The position numbers and the translations under genes were made by a program. The notes below the pieces were generated by a model. The model had not been told where the DNA came from and ran no database searches. It saw nothing but the letters and a program-made list of their open reading frames with translations. This document shows positions 1 to 11,690 of a stretch of DNA of 64,000 nt, in pieces. Every line of letters starts with the position of its first letter. The first letter of the stretch is position 1. The stretch is from Owenia fusiformis. Its lineage: Eukaryota; Annelida; Polychaeta; Sabellida; Oweniidae. The stretch covers positions 20,968,184 to 21,032,183 of the forward strand of contig CAIIXF020000012.1 of the NCBI GenBank assembly GCA_903813345.2, given 5' to 3'.

Positions 1-20
1 TTTCTCAATCATTTTGTTGT

Positions 21-1240
21 GCATAATCTGTTCTGATTTAGTGAACGTGATCTAATTCATCGATATTTTTACTTAGAAATGAATTTTCTCTCATAGTTTT
101 GGCTTGAAATGACTTTTTGCAAAAAATCTTGAAATAAGTTACAATTTTACGTATTTTTCAGTTTTTTCTCATTTTCATGCAAATTATACGAGAATAAGAT
201 GCATAATGCACATAGAAATGATCGTGAGACAGTATCCCGTGATTCTCAGTTGCTAGATTGTCCCTACATAGCTTTTGTAAGATGGAGCGAGCTGATTTGT
301 AAACTGGCTCCAAGTTGGAGCCAGTTTTGAAAAATGAGCGGTGCGTTTTTATTAAACGGAAATGCAATGCATAATCTGTTCTGATTTAGTGAACGTGATC
401 TAATTCATCGACATTTTTACTTAGAAATGAATTTTCTCTCATAGTTTAGGCTTGAAATGACTTTTTGCAAAAAATTTGAAATAAGTTACAATTTAACGTA
501 TTTTTTCAGTTTTTTCTCATTTTCATTTTCTCTCATAGTTTTGGCTTGAAATGACTTTTTGCAAAAAATCTTGAAATAAGTTACAATTTTACGTATTTTT
601 CAGTTTTTTCTCATTTTCATGCAAATTATACGAGAATAAGATGCACAATGCACATATAAATGATTGTGAGACAGTATCCCGTGATTCCCAGTTGCTAGAT
701 TGTCCCTACATAGCTTGTGTAAGATGGAGCGAGCTGATTTGTAAACTGGCTCCAAGTTGGAGCCAGTTTTGAAAAATGAGCGGTGCGTTTTTATAAAACG
801 GAAATGCAATGCATAATCTGTTCTGATTTAGTGAACATGATCTAATTCATCGATATTTTTACTTAGACTTCAATTTTCTCTTATAGTTTTGACTTGAAAT
901 GACTTTTTGCAAAAAATCTTGAATTATGTTATAATTTTACATTTTTTTCAGTTTTTTTTCCTTATTTTCATGCAGATTATACGAGAATTTGATGCATAAT
1001 CCACATCAAAATGATCGGGAGACAGTATCTCATGATTCCCAGTGGCTAGATTGTCCGTTAATAGCTTGTTTTTAATGGTGCGAGCTGATTTGAAAACTGG
1101 CTCCAAATTGGAGCCAGTTTTGAAAAATGAGCGGTGCGTTTTTATTAAACAGAAATACAATGCATAATATTTTTGGAATTGATGAACGTGAGCAAATTCA
1201 TCGATATCCATGCTTAGAATTCAATTTACCCTTATAGTTT
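21..1240. repeat. Tandem array, about 350-bp unit, three full copies plus a partial
   Basis: Each unit starts with GCATAATCTGTTCTGATTT or a variant, at 21, 369, 811 and (diverged) 1162, giving units of 348, 442 and 351 bp and a truncated fourth. The second unit is longer because about 90 bp around TTTTCTCTCATAGTTTTGGC is duplicated inside it (near 432-620). Every unit holds an inverted repeat centred near 313, 756 and 1110, with arms AAACTGGCTCCAA and TTGGAGCCAGTTT. Short minus-strand reading frames recur in each unit only because the DNA repeats. I see no gene. Confidence 0.9.
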
Positions 1241-1303
1241 TGCAAAAATATGACAATATAAACTATATTCAAAAGCCATCTTCTGCAGTACGTCAGTAAG
1301 TAA

Positions 1304-1505
1304 GAAGCCAGTTTTAAAAGCCGGCTTCTTGGTGACTCCAGAAGCCGGCTTCTGTTGTCCTTCAGAAGCCGGTTTGTAAAAGCCGGCTTCTTGGTGACTC
1401 CAGAAGCCGGCTTCTGTTGTCCTTCAGAAGCCGGCTTTTAAAAGCCGGCTTCTTAGTGACTCCAGGAGCCGGCTTCTGTAGTACGTAAGAAGCCAGTTTG
1501 TAAAG
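1304..1505. repeat. 62-bp tandem repeat rich in AAGCCGGCTT palindromes
   Basis: About three 62-bp units each contain two or three copies of the self-complementary core AAGCCGGCTT. Units begin near 1321, 1383 and 1445. Diverged relatives (AAACCGGTTT, GTCGGCTTCTGCAGTACC) reappear at about 2766-2870, on the other side of the inverted-repeat element at 1784-2699, so the array was probably once longer and was interrupted by it. Confidence 0.85.
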
Positions 1506-1783
1506 TGGTTTTTGCCTTCGAGTACTTCTGAGATTTATGCGAGATGCGAATACGTTTTAGCTATTAGCTTTAATTTTGTGCGAAACGTGTATACAATACG
1601 TGCAAATATTCAATTGAGGTTAGTCTATCAAACCAGATTAATCAATGAAAGGTCCAACATTTTAGAGAAAAATACAATCGTACTAAAGATACAAAAACGT
1701 TGTATCTTCGATCTAAATATGGTCTGATGGACCATAATCCTGGAAATATGGTTCTATTCTATAAATGGTGCTACCTTATTCTA

Positions 1784-2699
1784 CAGTGCGTATCAAAAAA
1801 ACGCAACAGATTGCTATCTCGGAAAGCATAAAAACAATGATAACAGCATTGATTTCATTCAATGTACCATAAAGCCATGTGTCTCCTCTTTCCAATGGTA
1901 TATCATGCGTTGATATCGGGTAATGGTTTGGCGAGTAATCATTGCTTTTGCAAAGTGGGCTAAAATTAGCTTGGGACCAATTTATAACCATCGCGAAAGT
2001 CAGTGTACGGGGCCCAATACAATATTGGAAGAAAACATGAAACCAATGATGACGACTACATCAATTTCATTCAATGTACCGAAAAGCCAAACTACTCATC
2101 TTTGCAATGGAATGTCATTCATTCACAGGGAGTCATGGCTGGCCGAATAATCATGAAATTCGCAAAGTAGGGTAAAATTCAGCTCGGACCCAAGTTTTAA
2201 ACATTGCAAAAGTCAGTGCATGGGGCATAAGGGCATTTGGAAGAAGGTGTGGCAGGTGTGGCATAGACAGTAAAGTGTTCATACTCATACCCTTACAAGA
2301 ATACATCCTATACCCCTCCAAATTGCCACCACTTCTTTGCACATAAAGATACGCTCATCTCTCCATGTCATGCATGGTTCAGCGGAGTCATATGTGGGTT
2401 AAAGCGGAGAAAAGCAGCCCATTGACTATTCTTTCTCCATATTTTGCAATATCTGGTGGAGGAATTGTGAACACAGATGCTCCTGAGATAGCTCCAAAAG
2501 AAACTTGGTCCAGAGCCGATTTTGACACACTGTGCAAATGGAAGGATTTCTCACCCAACCATTACCACATGTGAATGAATATATCATTGCAAAGAGGGGG
2601 GATGTGGCTTCATGGTAAATCAAATGAAATTGATGTAGGCATCACTAGTTTTGTGATTTTACGAGATAACTGCTTGTTGCGTTTTTTTGATACGCCCTG
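1784..2699. mobile_element. 916-bp non-autonomous DNA transposon with long inverted repeats and TA target duplication
   Basis: The ends are inverted repeats: the left begins CAGTGCGTATCAAAAAAACG and the right, read on the minus strand, begins CAGGGCGTATCAAAAAAACG. Both are flanked by TA (1782-1783 and 2700-2701), as in Tc1/mariner-type insertions. Similarity continues inward for about 200 bp (roughly 1784-1985 against the reverse complement of 2500-2699). A third copy of the same module lies in direct orientation at about 2036-2215. No transposase is recognisable, so mobility would depend on a partner element. The family assignment rests on TA and the end sequence only. Confidence 0.8.
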
Positions 2700-2887
2700 T
2701 ATATAATGTCTTAGAACCATTTTCCTTGGGGAACAAAAGCCTTGAAGTTTCCCGTTTCCCTTTTACACCGGTTTCTATAGTACCTCAGAAACCGGTTCGA
2801 AAACCATATGAAGCAGGCTTCTACCAACCTGATTGCAAAGTCGGCTTCTGCAGTACCTTAGAAGTCAATACAGACAATATGAATAGA

Positions 2888-3002
2888 AACCAGGGTTTAT
2901 TCCCTGCCAGGACTGTAATCCCGGGAATGTCTCAATCGTTTGCCTGTACAAGCAACAGATTGAGACGTTCTCGGGACTATTGTCCTGACAACGGCTAAAC
3001 CA
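2888..3002. repeat. Imperfect palindrome, arms about 50 bp
   Basis: The left arm includes CCCGGGAATGTCTCAATC and the right arm GATTGAGACGTTCTCGGGA, separated by a short loop around TGCCTGTACAAGCA. The two strands therefore encode near-identical short reading frames, which explains matching open frames on both strands here. It looks like a small fold-back element. Confidence 0.75.
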
Positions 3003-3442
3003 GAGTAATAACAACTCGCGGACAGTTGGCAAGCCACAATCAAAAATCGGAAGTCGGCAATTTCTAAAGATGGTGTCCATATGCCACCAAAAACGTCAAA
3101 ATTAGAAGCAAGTTTTTTACACAGTGCAAGTGAGAACATTTTCGTTATGGTTTTGTTGTAGTTGTCGTACCGTTTGAACTGGTCCGTTATATTCGGCGAA
3201 TACCATTTTGTTCCCAGGTGCTCTATAATACAACATCGGCTGTGCTCGGGGATGGGTCCGTGCTCGTTCTCGTTGTCTCTTAGCCTTAAGTCTTGGGTTT
3301 GGCACCTGATAAATGCTGTCGGCTCCCCGTGGCCTGGCGTGGCAGTACATTGTGTTGAACTCTGAAGTGGATGAACGAAAGTGAGAGTAAATAAAGTGTG
3401 AAGATTGCAAATGATCGTTGAAGTCTGTGTTTCTAACGTCAT
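2897..3442 (-). CDS. Unrecognised minus-strand open frame, possibly an exon
   Basis: A 181-codon open frame sits in a locally GC-richer stretch (about 3160-3360). On the minus strand, a pyrimidine tract ending in CATCCACTTCAG at about 3361 would be a good splice acceptor, leaving an exon-like frame of about 120 codons downstream. Two overlapping frames are open across the same DNA and I cannot decide between them. The C-terminal part runs into the palindrome at 2888-3002, which argues against the full frame being one protein. No family is recognised. It could be a decayed transposon-borne frame. Confidence 0.22.
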   Translation of the reverse strand: MTLETQTSTIICNLHTLFTLTFVHPLQSSTQCTATPGHGEPTAFIRCQTQDLRLRDNENEHGPIPEHSRCCIIEHLGTKWYSPNITDQFKRYDNYNKTITKMFSLALCKKLASNFDVFGGIWTPSLEIADFRFLIVACQLSASCYYSGLAVVRTIVPRTSQSVACTGKRLRHSRDYSPGRE

Positions 3443-3806
3443 TTAAGACGTTTATACTGCATTGTTTTCTCGTTTTATGATGTGTTCATTCGGTGGCGAA
3501 TACGATTTTACCCTGTGGTAGCAAAAATAATACATGCAAATGAACGTAGGTTTTAAAACATAAACATATAATTATCATATTTGTGACCGATTTTTTTGAG
3601 AAAGGGTCGATGGCAAATATAGAAAGTCGGCTTTTAAAGTCGGTGTAAAAGTACAGTAATGGTAGTCCCACATTAAGCTTGTATTCGCGAATGCAAATAA
3701 CGGCTATCGGCTACCGGATCAACCATCTATTTTATGGGCAACTCATTTAAATATGAACAGAACCTGCAATTATTCCATTCATAGTTAAATGAATTAGTCA
3801 ATTTAT

Positions 3807-4011
3807 CATTGTTAATATCTATTACTTGTAATCCATGGTGCTATTTTCATTGTTAATATCTATTACTTGTAATCCATGGTGCTATTTTCATTGTTAATAT
3901 CTATTACTTGTAATCCATGGTGCTATTTTCATTGTTAATATCTATTACTTGTAATCCATGGTGCTATTTTCATTGTTAATATCTATTACTTGTAATCCAT
4001 GGTGCTATTTT
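3807..4011. repeat. Minisatellite: five copies of a 41-bp unit
   Basis: Units start at 3807, 3848, 3889, 3930 and 3971, each beginning CATTGTTAATATCTATTACT and ending GGTGCTATTTT. They appear identical to one another, which suggests recent expansion or an assembly-sensitive locus. No open frame runs through it. Confidence 0.95.
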
Positions 4012-5880
4012 TCAAGGTTACACGTCCCTACAAAAGTTTGGCATTTGATGATTTTTTGAAAATCGTCATTACCATGCAAACAAGTGCGAAATTTTGACTT
4101 CGGGACAAATCAGGTTTCACAGTATATATTCATTAAAAGATTTTCAAAACTTCATACCTTGGTAATCCAAGATGCCTATTGAAATTGTTGAAAAATTGAT
4201 AAAAATGGAGGTTTAGAAAATAATGTCTGTTTACATTTCAACAATAACAATTACCAGCCCTAAAAGTAGATATTTCTTTACATGTTATGCAAATAAGAAT
4301 TAGAACACAAAGAGGCTATAACACGTAATCCAATGGGTGAAACGTGATTACGTTATCCCCAGGTTTTAACTGAAAACAATCATGTTGAGAACATGTGCCT
4401 AACGTTTCATTTTAGCTAGCGCATTCATTGTCCTCGGGGTAGGCATACGTCTTTGGATATATAAAGAAAAAAACTATTTTAATATGTATGTATTGTATGT
4501 GTGAGATTTTAATAAAATATTTTACTACTACACTTTACTACTGGCAGTTAATAAATATGCATTGCAATTTTCGCAAATCAGATTGAATATTTAACTGTAG
4601 ATTTGGTGACTGTTAGACTGAATATTTGTAGAAATCGTTACAGGGGACAAATAAAACAAGATTGGTGAAATTGAACAAAGTTCACAATTCAAGACTCCAG
4701 CTTCAAGATTTTATATTCAAAAAATGATTTTGACATCTGATATTGATGGGAAAATGAGAAAGAAAATGTATATGTTCTATTCTTACCTTTAAAAGCAAAA
4801 TATTGAACAGTGGTGTGGTAAAAACGAAAATTAGGAAAATGACATCGATTTTGACCTTGACCTTTGAGACTCAAAAATGTGAGTTTACTGACCTTTTAAG
4901 GACCTCTTAGATTGCCTTATATTAACATATTTTAAAGGTCAACGGGAGGTCGGATCTCAATAAACGAAATGAACCTTGAAATCCTAGTATTTTAGATCCT
5001 TTTGGGACCCGTGTCCTCCCCCTATGCCATTTTGAAAAGAGGCACGCGGTTTGACGTTTCAAAATGCGTGCCTTGTAGGCTTGTAGCTTGACTACAGCAC
5101 CGTGAAATCGATGTCCCGTTTCATTAAATGAGGAATATAAATAACATTACAATAGTCTACCTCTATATCTACAGTTGGATATTGGATATCCTGAATGCAT
5201 ATTCAATTTATATAGCTGGATCATTCTGGTTTCCTTGGCACTCAAGGTTATCAAAAAATGTTAACAAAAACAGTTATATAAAATATATATAAATAATTTT
5301 CGCATTAAATTGTTGTCAATCAGTCAACATTACATAAAGGACCGTATTTTTACAGAATGATTTCAATGATTGGTTTAAGAGAAAAACATTGTTGAATTTA
5401 GTTCACCATATCGATACGAATCCTTTGCAAAAACAGCATTCACAAGAAGCTAATGAAATATTTTGTTTTTGCGATTGAATTAACACCAGTAAAAAATAAC
5501 TTCATATTTCTTGTTTTATGCGTTTCTGCGTCAGATCGGGCATTTTTGCGAATAACACCTGATTTTACGAAATCGCATTTGCGATCGCAGAAAAAATTAC
5601 TATGGGATTAAAGCTGATAAGTTTATAATTCGATTGTCGCAATCTGATACAAATGTAAACACCATATTGGAAACCGATAGAGGATAAGATTCCGCCACAT
5701 TATTGCATCCTTGCTGCAAGGGTATTTTACAAGTATATACAAGTGAATTTAAGCATAAATGAAGTCCTTTGAAGAAGGATGCATTATTGGTAAACATCTA
5801 GCTTTATTTACCCTTTATTGGACAATAACATGGTTGCTAGGATTGATATTTAAGCATTCCTTGCATGCTGAATGCCCAGT
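4012..5880. other. Non-coding stretch, no gene seen
   Basis: AT-rich DNA without a credible exon. The segment CATACCTTGGTAATCCAAGA (about 4155) recurs at about 53,665, marking a dispersed repeat. Several TGACCT/AGGTCA-like half-sites cluster at 4850-4945, but nothing ties them to a promoter. Confidence 0.6.
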
Positions 5881-5883
5881 GGA

Positions 5884-5946
5884 TAGGTGACTGGATAATG
5901 TTGCTGGGTGGATGGGGTGGGTGGGTGAATGGATGGATGGATATGA
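5884..5946. repeat. GGAT/GGGT low-complexity run
   Basis: The purine-rich run GGGTGGATGGGGTGGGTGGG followed by GGAT repeats is a degenerate tetranucleotide microsatellite. The reading frame on the opposite strand (PSIHSPTHPIHP) is an artefact of it. Confidence 0.8.
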
Positions 5947-6735
5947 ATTGTTTTGAAAACCCATTAAATGGTCATGGGCTATGGATACAGTATATACTAA
6001 TGAGACGTGCAATTCAGTTCATACAATGGTGATACTAAAGAGACAGATCGAACTTCCAAAGCCGATAAGCATTATTTACAAGCGATTTAGAGGTAACCAA
6101 AATAAAAGCAAGAACCTATTTTCTTATCAATATATTGGGATTGATTTTAATGCCCAGTGACATATTTCTACTGGTGAAAGGCTTGAAGAGAAAATGAAGG
6201 TTCAGCAAGGGTGTGTTAATCAAACATCGAGTTATCATCATTTTGCTAGGATATAGACCAAATAACATGTGAAGATATATTTACACCCTATGCAGACTGT
6301 TCTACGAAAACAAGTGGTACATGGTGTGGATATCATGTGCGCACTGTGCGGATATTAACGGTCATCGTTGAATCTGAATTCGTGATATTTCACAAAATAA
6401 GGCAATTATACTCAATTATATCCATACATGTGTACAGGATCCCTAATTAAAAGGAAATTGTGTAAATATGTGAATATAGTAGGTAAACAGGCGAATTGTA
6501 ATTTTATCATGATTATGCTATGATAGAGACAGTGTATGTCATAGAAATCTGTGCAATAAGCGAATGCGTTTGGTCTCTGTGATGAACTTGTATATGTATT
6601 GTTGAATTTTTGATGTTATACAATAAAGATATAGTCTGGTTTTTGTTTCATACAAAAATCAGATATGGATTTTGAACTAATGATTTCATGTGGACACTTA
6701 TGAATAACATGGGATAAAAAACGTATTTACTGGTC

Positions 6736-6845
6736 GGGATTGAATATGGGTTTATTTCTCGTGACAATACGATATTTCCCCCTGGCCCTCTTGGCCGTCA
6801 GGAAATATCATATTGTCCCTCGGAATAAAATCCATATCCAATCCC
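6736..6845. repeat. 110-bp palindrome with arms of about 50 bp
   Basis: The left arm begins GGGATTGAATATGGGTTTAT and runs to CCCCCTGGCC. The right arm begins GGCCGTCAGG and ends ATAAAATCCATATCCAATCC. The loop is about 5 bases. The structure resembles a fold-back MITE remnant and would form a long hairpin. Confidence 0.85.
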
Positions 6846-6857
6846 TTTCAGTTAATA

Positions 6858-7535
6858 ACGGGTGTTCCAAAAAGTGACAATTTCTGTATTAGGTGATAGC
6901 ATCTATCAATCATTTTCAGTCTTGAAAGATTGAATTGAAGAATGTTTATGAACGAAGTAGCTAATTATTTTAGACATATTTCCCGACCACAGCTAGATTG
7001 AGCCCGTTTTACGACGTTTTCGTAGGACTGACAAGAACGGATAAGAACTAGTTTGGTGTGATAGGGGGGTAAGAGTATCGTTAGCAAGGTACACAAATAT
7101 GAAAAAGATCAGGTAAATTTTATGTGAAACCTAAGAAATTCAAGATGGTATGTCATAATATCCCATACCAAATTCTTTGAAAACTTTACTTGAGGCATTT
7201 TAGGGTAGAGGGTAGAGATTGGCCTCATATTATGTGTGTATTTTTGAATTAAAAAATCAATGTAAAAGTCACTTATATTATTAGTCCATTTCCCAGCAAA
7301 AATATTATTCCTTATTATTCTAACAATATTACCTCCAATGAATTTTGAGAATGACATTGGATATTTGGGAAGAATGAAACGAATTAATTATACATGACAT
7401 ACAGACGAGCTATTTTGACTGATTGACAGATGCTATCACCTGATTTTTACAACTTGCTAATGATACTGTTAGGCTACTTTGTACAAATGTTCAGTGAATT
7501 TGGTTCATCAGTTGTCTCATTTTTGGGACACCCGA
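6858..7535. mobile_element. 678-bp TA-flanked element with mariner-like ends
   Basis: The left end ACGGGTGTTCCAAAAAGTGA matches the reverse complement of the right end (TCGGGTGTCCCAAAAATGAG). TA flanks both sides (6856-6857, 7536-7537). A second inverted pair lies inside, GGTGATAGCATCTATCAAT at about 6892 and ATTGACAGATGCTATCACC at about 7422, so the terminal repeats reach about 70 bp or more with gaps. No transposase is visible; the 82-codon minus-strand frame inside is not recognised. Confidence 0.7.
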
Positions 7536-9111
7536 TATAAAAAGAAAAACTGCTTCATTCCAATTGCCTTACCATCTACATGTATAAAGTATAATATTCA
7601 ACAGTCGCGCGTAAATTGGTATATAAAAGCACCTGATTCTGAAGCTCATCTTTCTGTTTTCAACTAGAAATATGCTTTCTAGAAAGGGGTATAATAGAAG
7701 GCCATGATTTCCCATGATGCAGGTCAGCTTTTCATCTTCTATTAATTGAAGTAGGTAACGAAAAAGGGCAAGCCAACATGATTCTTGACTGAAAAGTAGT
7801 CCATACAATCGTTCTTGTGTTAGTTCAGACCTTGCTGATTTTTTGTTATTGCTATTGATGGGGCACTCAGCAGTGTTAGCACTTTATGATTTGTTCTTAG
7901 AACGCCATTGTGATGTAAATATAAGGCATAATTAAAGGTTACAATAAACAATTCATTGTGCTTTTCCATTAGCAGCATTTGTCGAATGAACGTATTATAA
8001 AATGAAATACTCATTTCTTCCAATAGAGTGATACTTTGTAAGTATATCCAATAAAGTATTGGACAAAAACATAAAATGTCCAAACGACTTTTTCAAGTTA
8101 TCAACACGACAACTGCTTCCCTTTTTAGCTCACATGGTGAGCTATTGCAATCACTCACTTGTCCGCCTGTCTGTCCGTCTGTCAACAATTGGACAGTTTT
8201 AAAACCTCTGCCAATAGGATTCCCGTTTAAAGTTATTTTTGTTCAACATCAATATAGAATTCGACCCCCCCCCCCCCCCCTATGACTCCTGGTTCAAAAG
8301 CTCGCCTATTTTCAAAATAGTCGCAATTTTTGTCTCGCGAAATTCACTTTTGGTCCATTTCCTAGTTTAATAAATAATTTCAGGTTACCCCCCCCCCCTA
8401 TGACTCCTGGTTCAAAAGCTCGCCTATTCTCAAAATGGCCGCCATTTTTGTCTCGCGAAATTAACTTTTGGACCATTTGCTTTAAAACCTATTTTCAAAA
8501 TCTCTCGCGATATTCACGTTTGGCCCATTTCCTAGCTTTACAAATAATTTCAGGTGTCCTGCATTGTAAAAAGCCATGTCACTGTAAAGAGTAGTTGTAT
8601 GAAATTTCAATTTAAAACGGATTATTATTTTTATTTTCAGCCATTTAAGTTAACATTGATTTGTCCATCTATCTCGCGAAATCCACTTTTGGACAATTTG
8701 CCTTAAAACCTCTGTCGATAGGACTCCCGATTTAAGTTATTTTTGTTCAACATCAATGTAGAAAACTCCTCTATAACTCCTGGTTCAAAAGCTTGCCTAT
8801 TTTCAAAATGATCAATTTCCTAGCTTTACAAATAATTCCAGGTGCCCTGCATTGCAACAACCCATGTCATTGTAAAGAGTATTTATATGAAATCATTTTG
8901 TTACAAAAAATCGGCAAAAAGTTATATCCATTTTTTATTTTCAGCCATTTTAGTTAACATTAATTTGTCCATCTCTCTCGCAAAATCCTTTTTTGGAGCA
9001 TTTGCTTTAAAACCTCTGTCGATCGGATTCCCGTTTTAAGTTATATTTATTCAACATCAATACAGAAAACTCCCCTATAACTCCTGGTTCAAAAGCTCGC
9101 CTTTTTGTAAA

Positions 9112-10115
9112 ATGGTCGCCATTTTTGTCTTGCGAAATTCACTTGTGGCCCATTTCCTAGCTTAACAAATAATTTCAGGTGTCCTGCATTGTAAAAACCC
9201 ATGTCACTGTAAAGAGTAGTTGTATGAAATAATTTTGTTACAAAAAATCGGCAAAAAGCTATATCCGTTTTTTTATTTTCAGCCATTTTAGTTAACATTA
9301 ATTTGTCCATCTGTTTGGACCATTTGCCTTAAAACCCCTGACGATAGGATTTCCGTTTTAAGTTATTTTTGTTCAATATCAATACAGAAAACTCCCCTTT
9401 ATGCTAAGATTGCTTAAAAACAAAGAAAGTTACAGTCCAAAATGTTTTTATTGCCTAAATTACTGAAAAGTTCATGGTAACCATGGCAACGAGTTTTTAT
9501 GTTATTCTAACCAACATGCAGCCTTCAATATCAGTATATCTGAAAAGCCGACATACTCTTGCTTGTATTGGCACTACATATACCTACTTTTATCCATTTT
9601 TAGAAGTGTAACTATGGTCGCCATTTTTGTCTTGCGAAATTCACTTGTGGCCCATTTTCTAGCTTAACAAATAATTTCAGGTGTCCTGCATTGTAAAAAC
9701 CCATGTCACTGTAAAGAGTAGTTGTATGAAATAATTTTGTTACAAAAAATCGGCAAAAAGCTATATCCGTTTTTTTATTTTCAGCCATTTTAGTTAACAT
9801 TAATTTGTCCATCTGTTTGGACCATTTGCCTTAAAACCCCTGACGATAGGATTTCCGTTTTAAGTTATTTTTGTTCAATATCAATACAGAAAACTCCCCT
9901 TTATGCTAAGATTGCTTAAAAACAAAGAAAGTTAAAGTCCAAAATGTTTTTATTGCCTAAATTACTGAAAAGTTCATGGTAACCATGGCAACGAGTTTTT
10001 ATGTTATTCTAACCAACATGCAGCCTTCAATATCAGTATATCTGAAAAGCCGACATACTCTTGCTTGTATTGGCACTACATATACCTACTTTTATCCATT
10101 TTTAGAAGTGTAACT
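9112..10115. repeat. 502-bp perfect-register tandem duplication
   Basis: Bases 9112-9613 and 9614-10115 are almost identical. I see only a couple of substitutions (CCCATTTCCT versus CCCATTTTCT; AGTTACAGTCC versus AGTTAAAGTCC). The junction falls at TAGAAGTGTAACT followed by ATGGTCGCC. This is the youngest large event in the composite repeat and also a place where an assembly could have duplicated or collapsed a copy. Confidence 0.93.
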
Positions 10116-10894
10116 AATAAAACACTGTTACTTTGTTGTAACTATGTGGAAAATTGAGGCCAAAAGAAGGGTTATGACGTCATAATGGATATGCAAATGA
10201 GCGAATTAACATAATTTATGCTTGAGGTGAAAGAACTCATTATTACGCTTCAGCAGATACCAATAATGTGAAGATTTGTTAAAAATCGAGAAAGTTACAG
10301 TCTAAAATGTATTTACCATCAAGTAAGAAATTTAAAAAGTAGGCGTGGCTTTTGCGTCCCGTTTCCATAGTGATCGGCCATTTTTCAATTTTTATTATTG
10401 TCATTTTTGAAATCTACATATTCATATTATGATAGTCAGGTATGATTCATGCGGTTGCAAGCTATCTTAATTAAGGTCAACAAATAAGGCCTTTTTGCTG
10501 GATCTCCCACTCGCCTAGTAGTTGTATGAAACAATTTTGTTACAAAAATCGGCAAAAAGTTATATCCGTTTTTTTTATTTTCCGCCATTTGAGTTAACAT
10601 TAATTTGTCCATCTGTCTCGCGAAATCCACTTTTGGACCATTTGCCTTAAAACCTCTATCGATAGGATTCTCGTTTTAAGTTATTTTTGTTCAACGATAA
10701 TACATAAAACTCCCCATATAACTCCTGGTTCAAAAGCTCGCCTTTTTTCAAAATGGTCGCCATTTTTGTCTTGCGAAATTCACTTGTGGCCCATTTCCTA
10801 GCTTTACAAATAATTTCAGGAGTCCTGCATTGTAAAAACCCATGTCACTGTAAAGAGTAGTTGTATGATTCTTCAATTTAAAACGGATTATTAC

Positions 10895-11690
10895 CAATGA
10901 TCTGAATTTACAGTTTGATGACCCTTTTGATACAACTATGAATAAATTGATCGATGTTCAGTTCACCTCTTGCTTGGAGAGAAAATATCTGGAATGATAC
11001 CCGACGGGATCCTAGACAGGGGTCCGTTTTTGAAACCATCGTAACTTACGATTTGGTCGCAAGTCATTGTTCATCAAAACAGAGACAAATGGTTTTCTCG
11101 GAATCGTAAGTTACGATCGTACGAAAAACGAACCCCAGCGTAACAAATTGAGAACATTTAGATTGTTTAAGAACGACTGTAATTGTGAACCATATCTGAA
11201 GTCGAGCCTGTCTATCATGGACCGGAGAGCGTTGTAGCCCCGATTAGGATCGAGACGGGAAGACATGAACGTTTGCCTCTTGAGGAGAGACAATGTGTTA
11301 TGTGCAACGATGGAATAGAGGATGAATACCATGTATTGATGACGTGTTATGCTTATAATTGTGTCAGACTTGAGTTGCTTGAGAAAGTAACAAATATAAT
11401 ATGCAATTTTCAGGCATTAGACTCTGACATTCAATTTTTAAAACTCATGAGTGATTCACGCATCTACCTACACGTTGCCAGAGCCTGTGGTCGGATGTTA
11501 AAATTAAGAGAATGTGCTATTTTTAGATAATTTTACAGACTTTTAATTAATGTTATGACTATTGCTATTTATTGAATTTTTACATGCCAGTGTCTTATAG
11601 GTCGATGACGGCCTGGGTTATTGTTGTTTTATGAAATTTTAGTGTATTTATTAACCATGACACTTAAATGAAATAAATATAAAAATGAAA
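10895..11690 (+). pseudogene. 3' fragment of a non-LTR retrotransposon (LINE) ORF2
   Basis: From 11,232 a plus-strand frame reads APIRIETGRHERLPLEERQC, then the Cys/His pattern C-x2-C ... IEDEYHVL-x3-C typical of the C-terminal end of LINE reverse-transcriptase polyproteins (RxCxxC...EDExHxLxxC). The frame ends at 11,528. Upstream (11,141-11,230) the peptide KLRTFRLFKNDCNCEPYL also fits this region but lies in another frame with a stop, so there is at least one frameshift or deletion. A 118-bp inverted-repeat element interrupts it at 11,019-11,136. The 3' tail ends in ATGAAATAAATATAAAA, a plausible polyadenylation end. It is dead and 5'-truncated. Confidence 0.8.
11019..11136. mobile_element. 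118-bp MITE nested in the LINE fragment
   Basis: The ends GGGGTCCGTTTTTGAAACC and (reverse complement of the right end) GGGGTTCGTTTTTCGTACG are inverted repeats, each followed by ATCGTAACTTACGA. It separates two pieces of the LINE reading frame, so it inserted after the LINE arrived. Its short length and hairpin form indicate a non-autonomous element. Confidence 0.8.

Noticed and set aside
158-1211. Three similar minus-strand frames suggesting a small gene family
   Set aside because: They are copies within a tandem DNA repeat, with the hairpin inside the frame and no sign of coding constraint.
3807-4011. CRISPR-like array (regular 41-bp repeat)
   Set aside because: The repeats are contiguous with no unique spacers, and the genome is eukaryotic.
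9112-10115. Treating the two 502-bp copies as separate insertions
   Set aside because: They abut exactly with no intervening bases, so tandem duplication (or assembly error) is the simpler reading.
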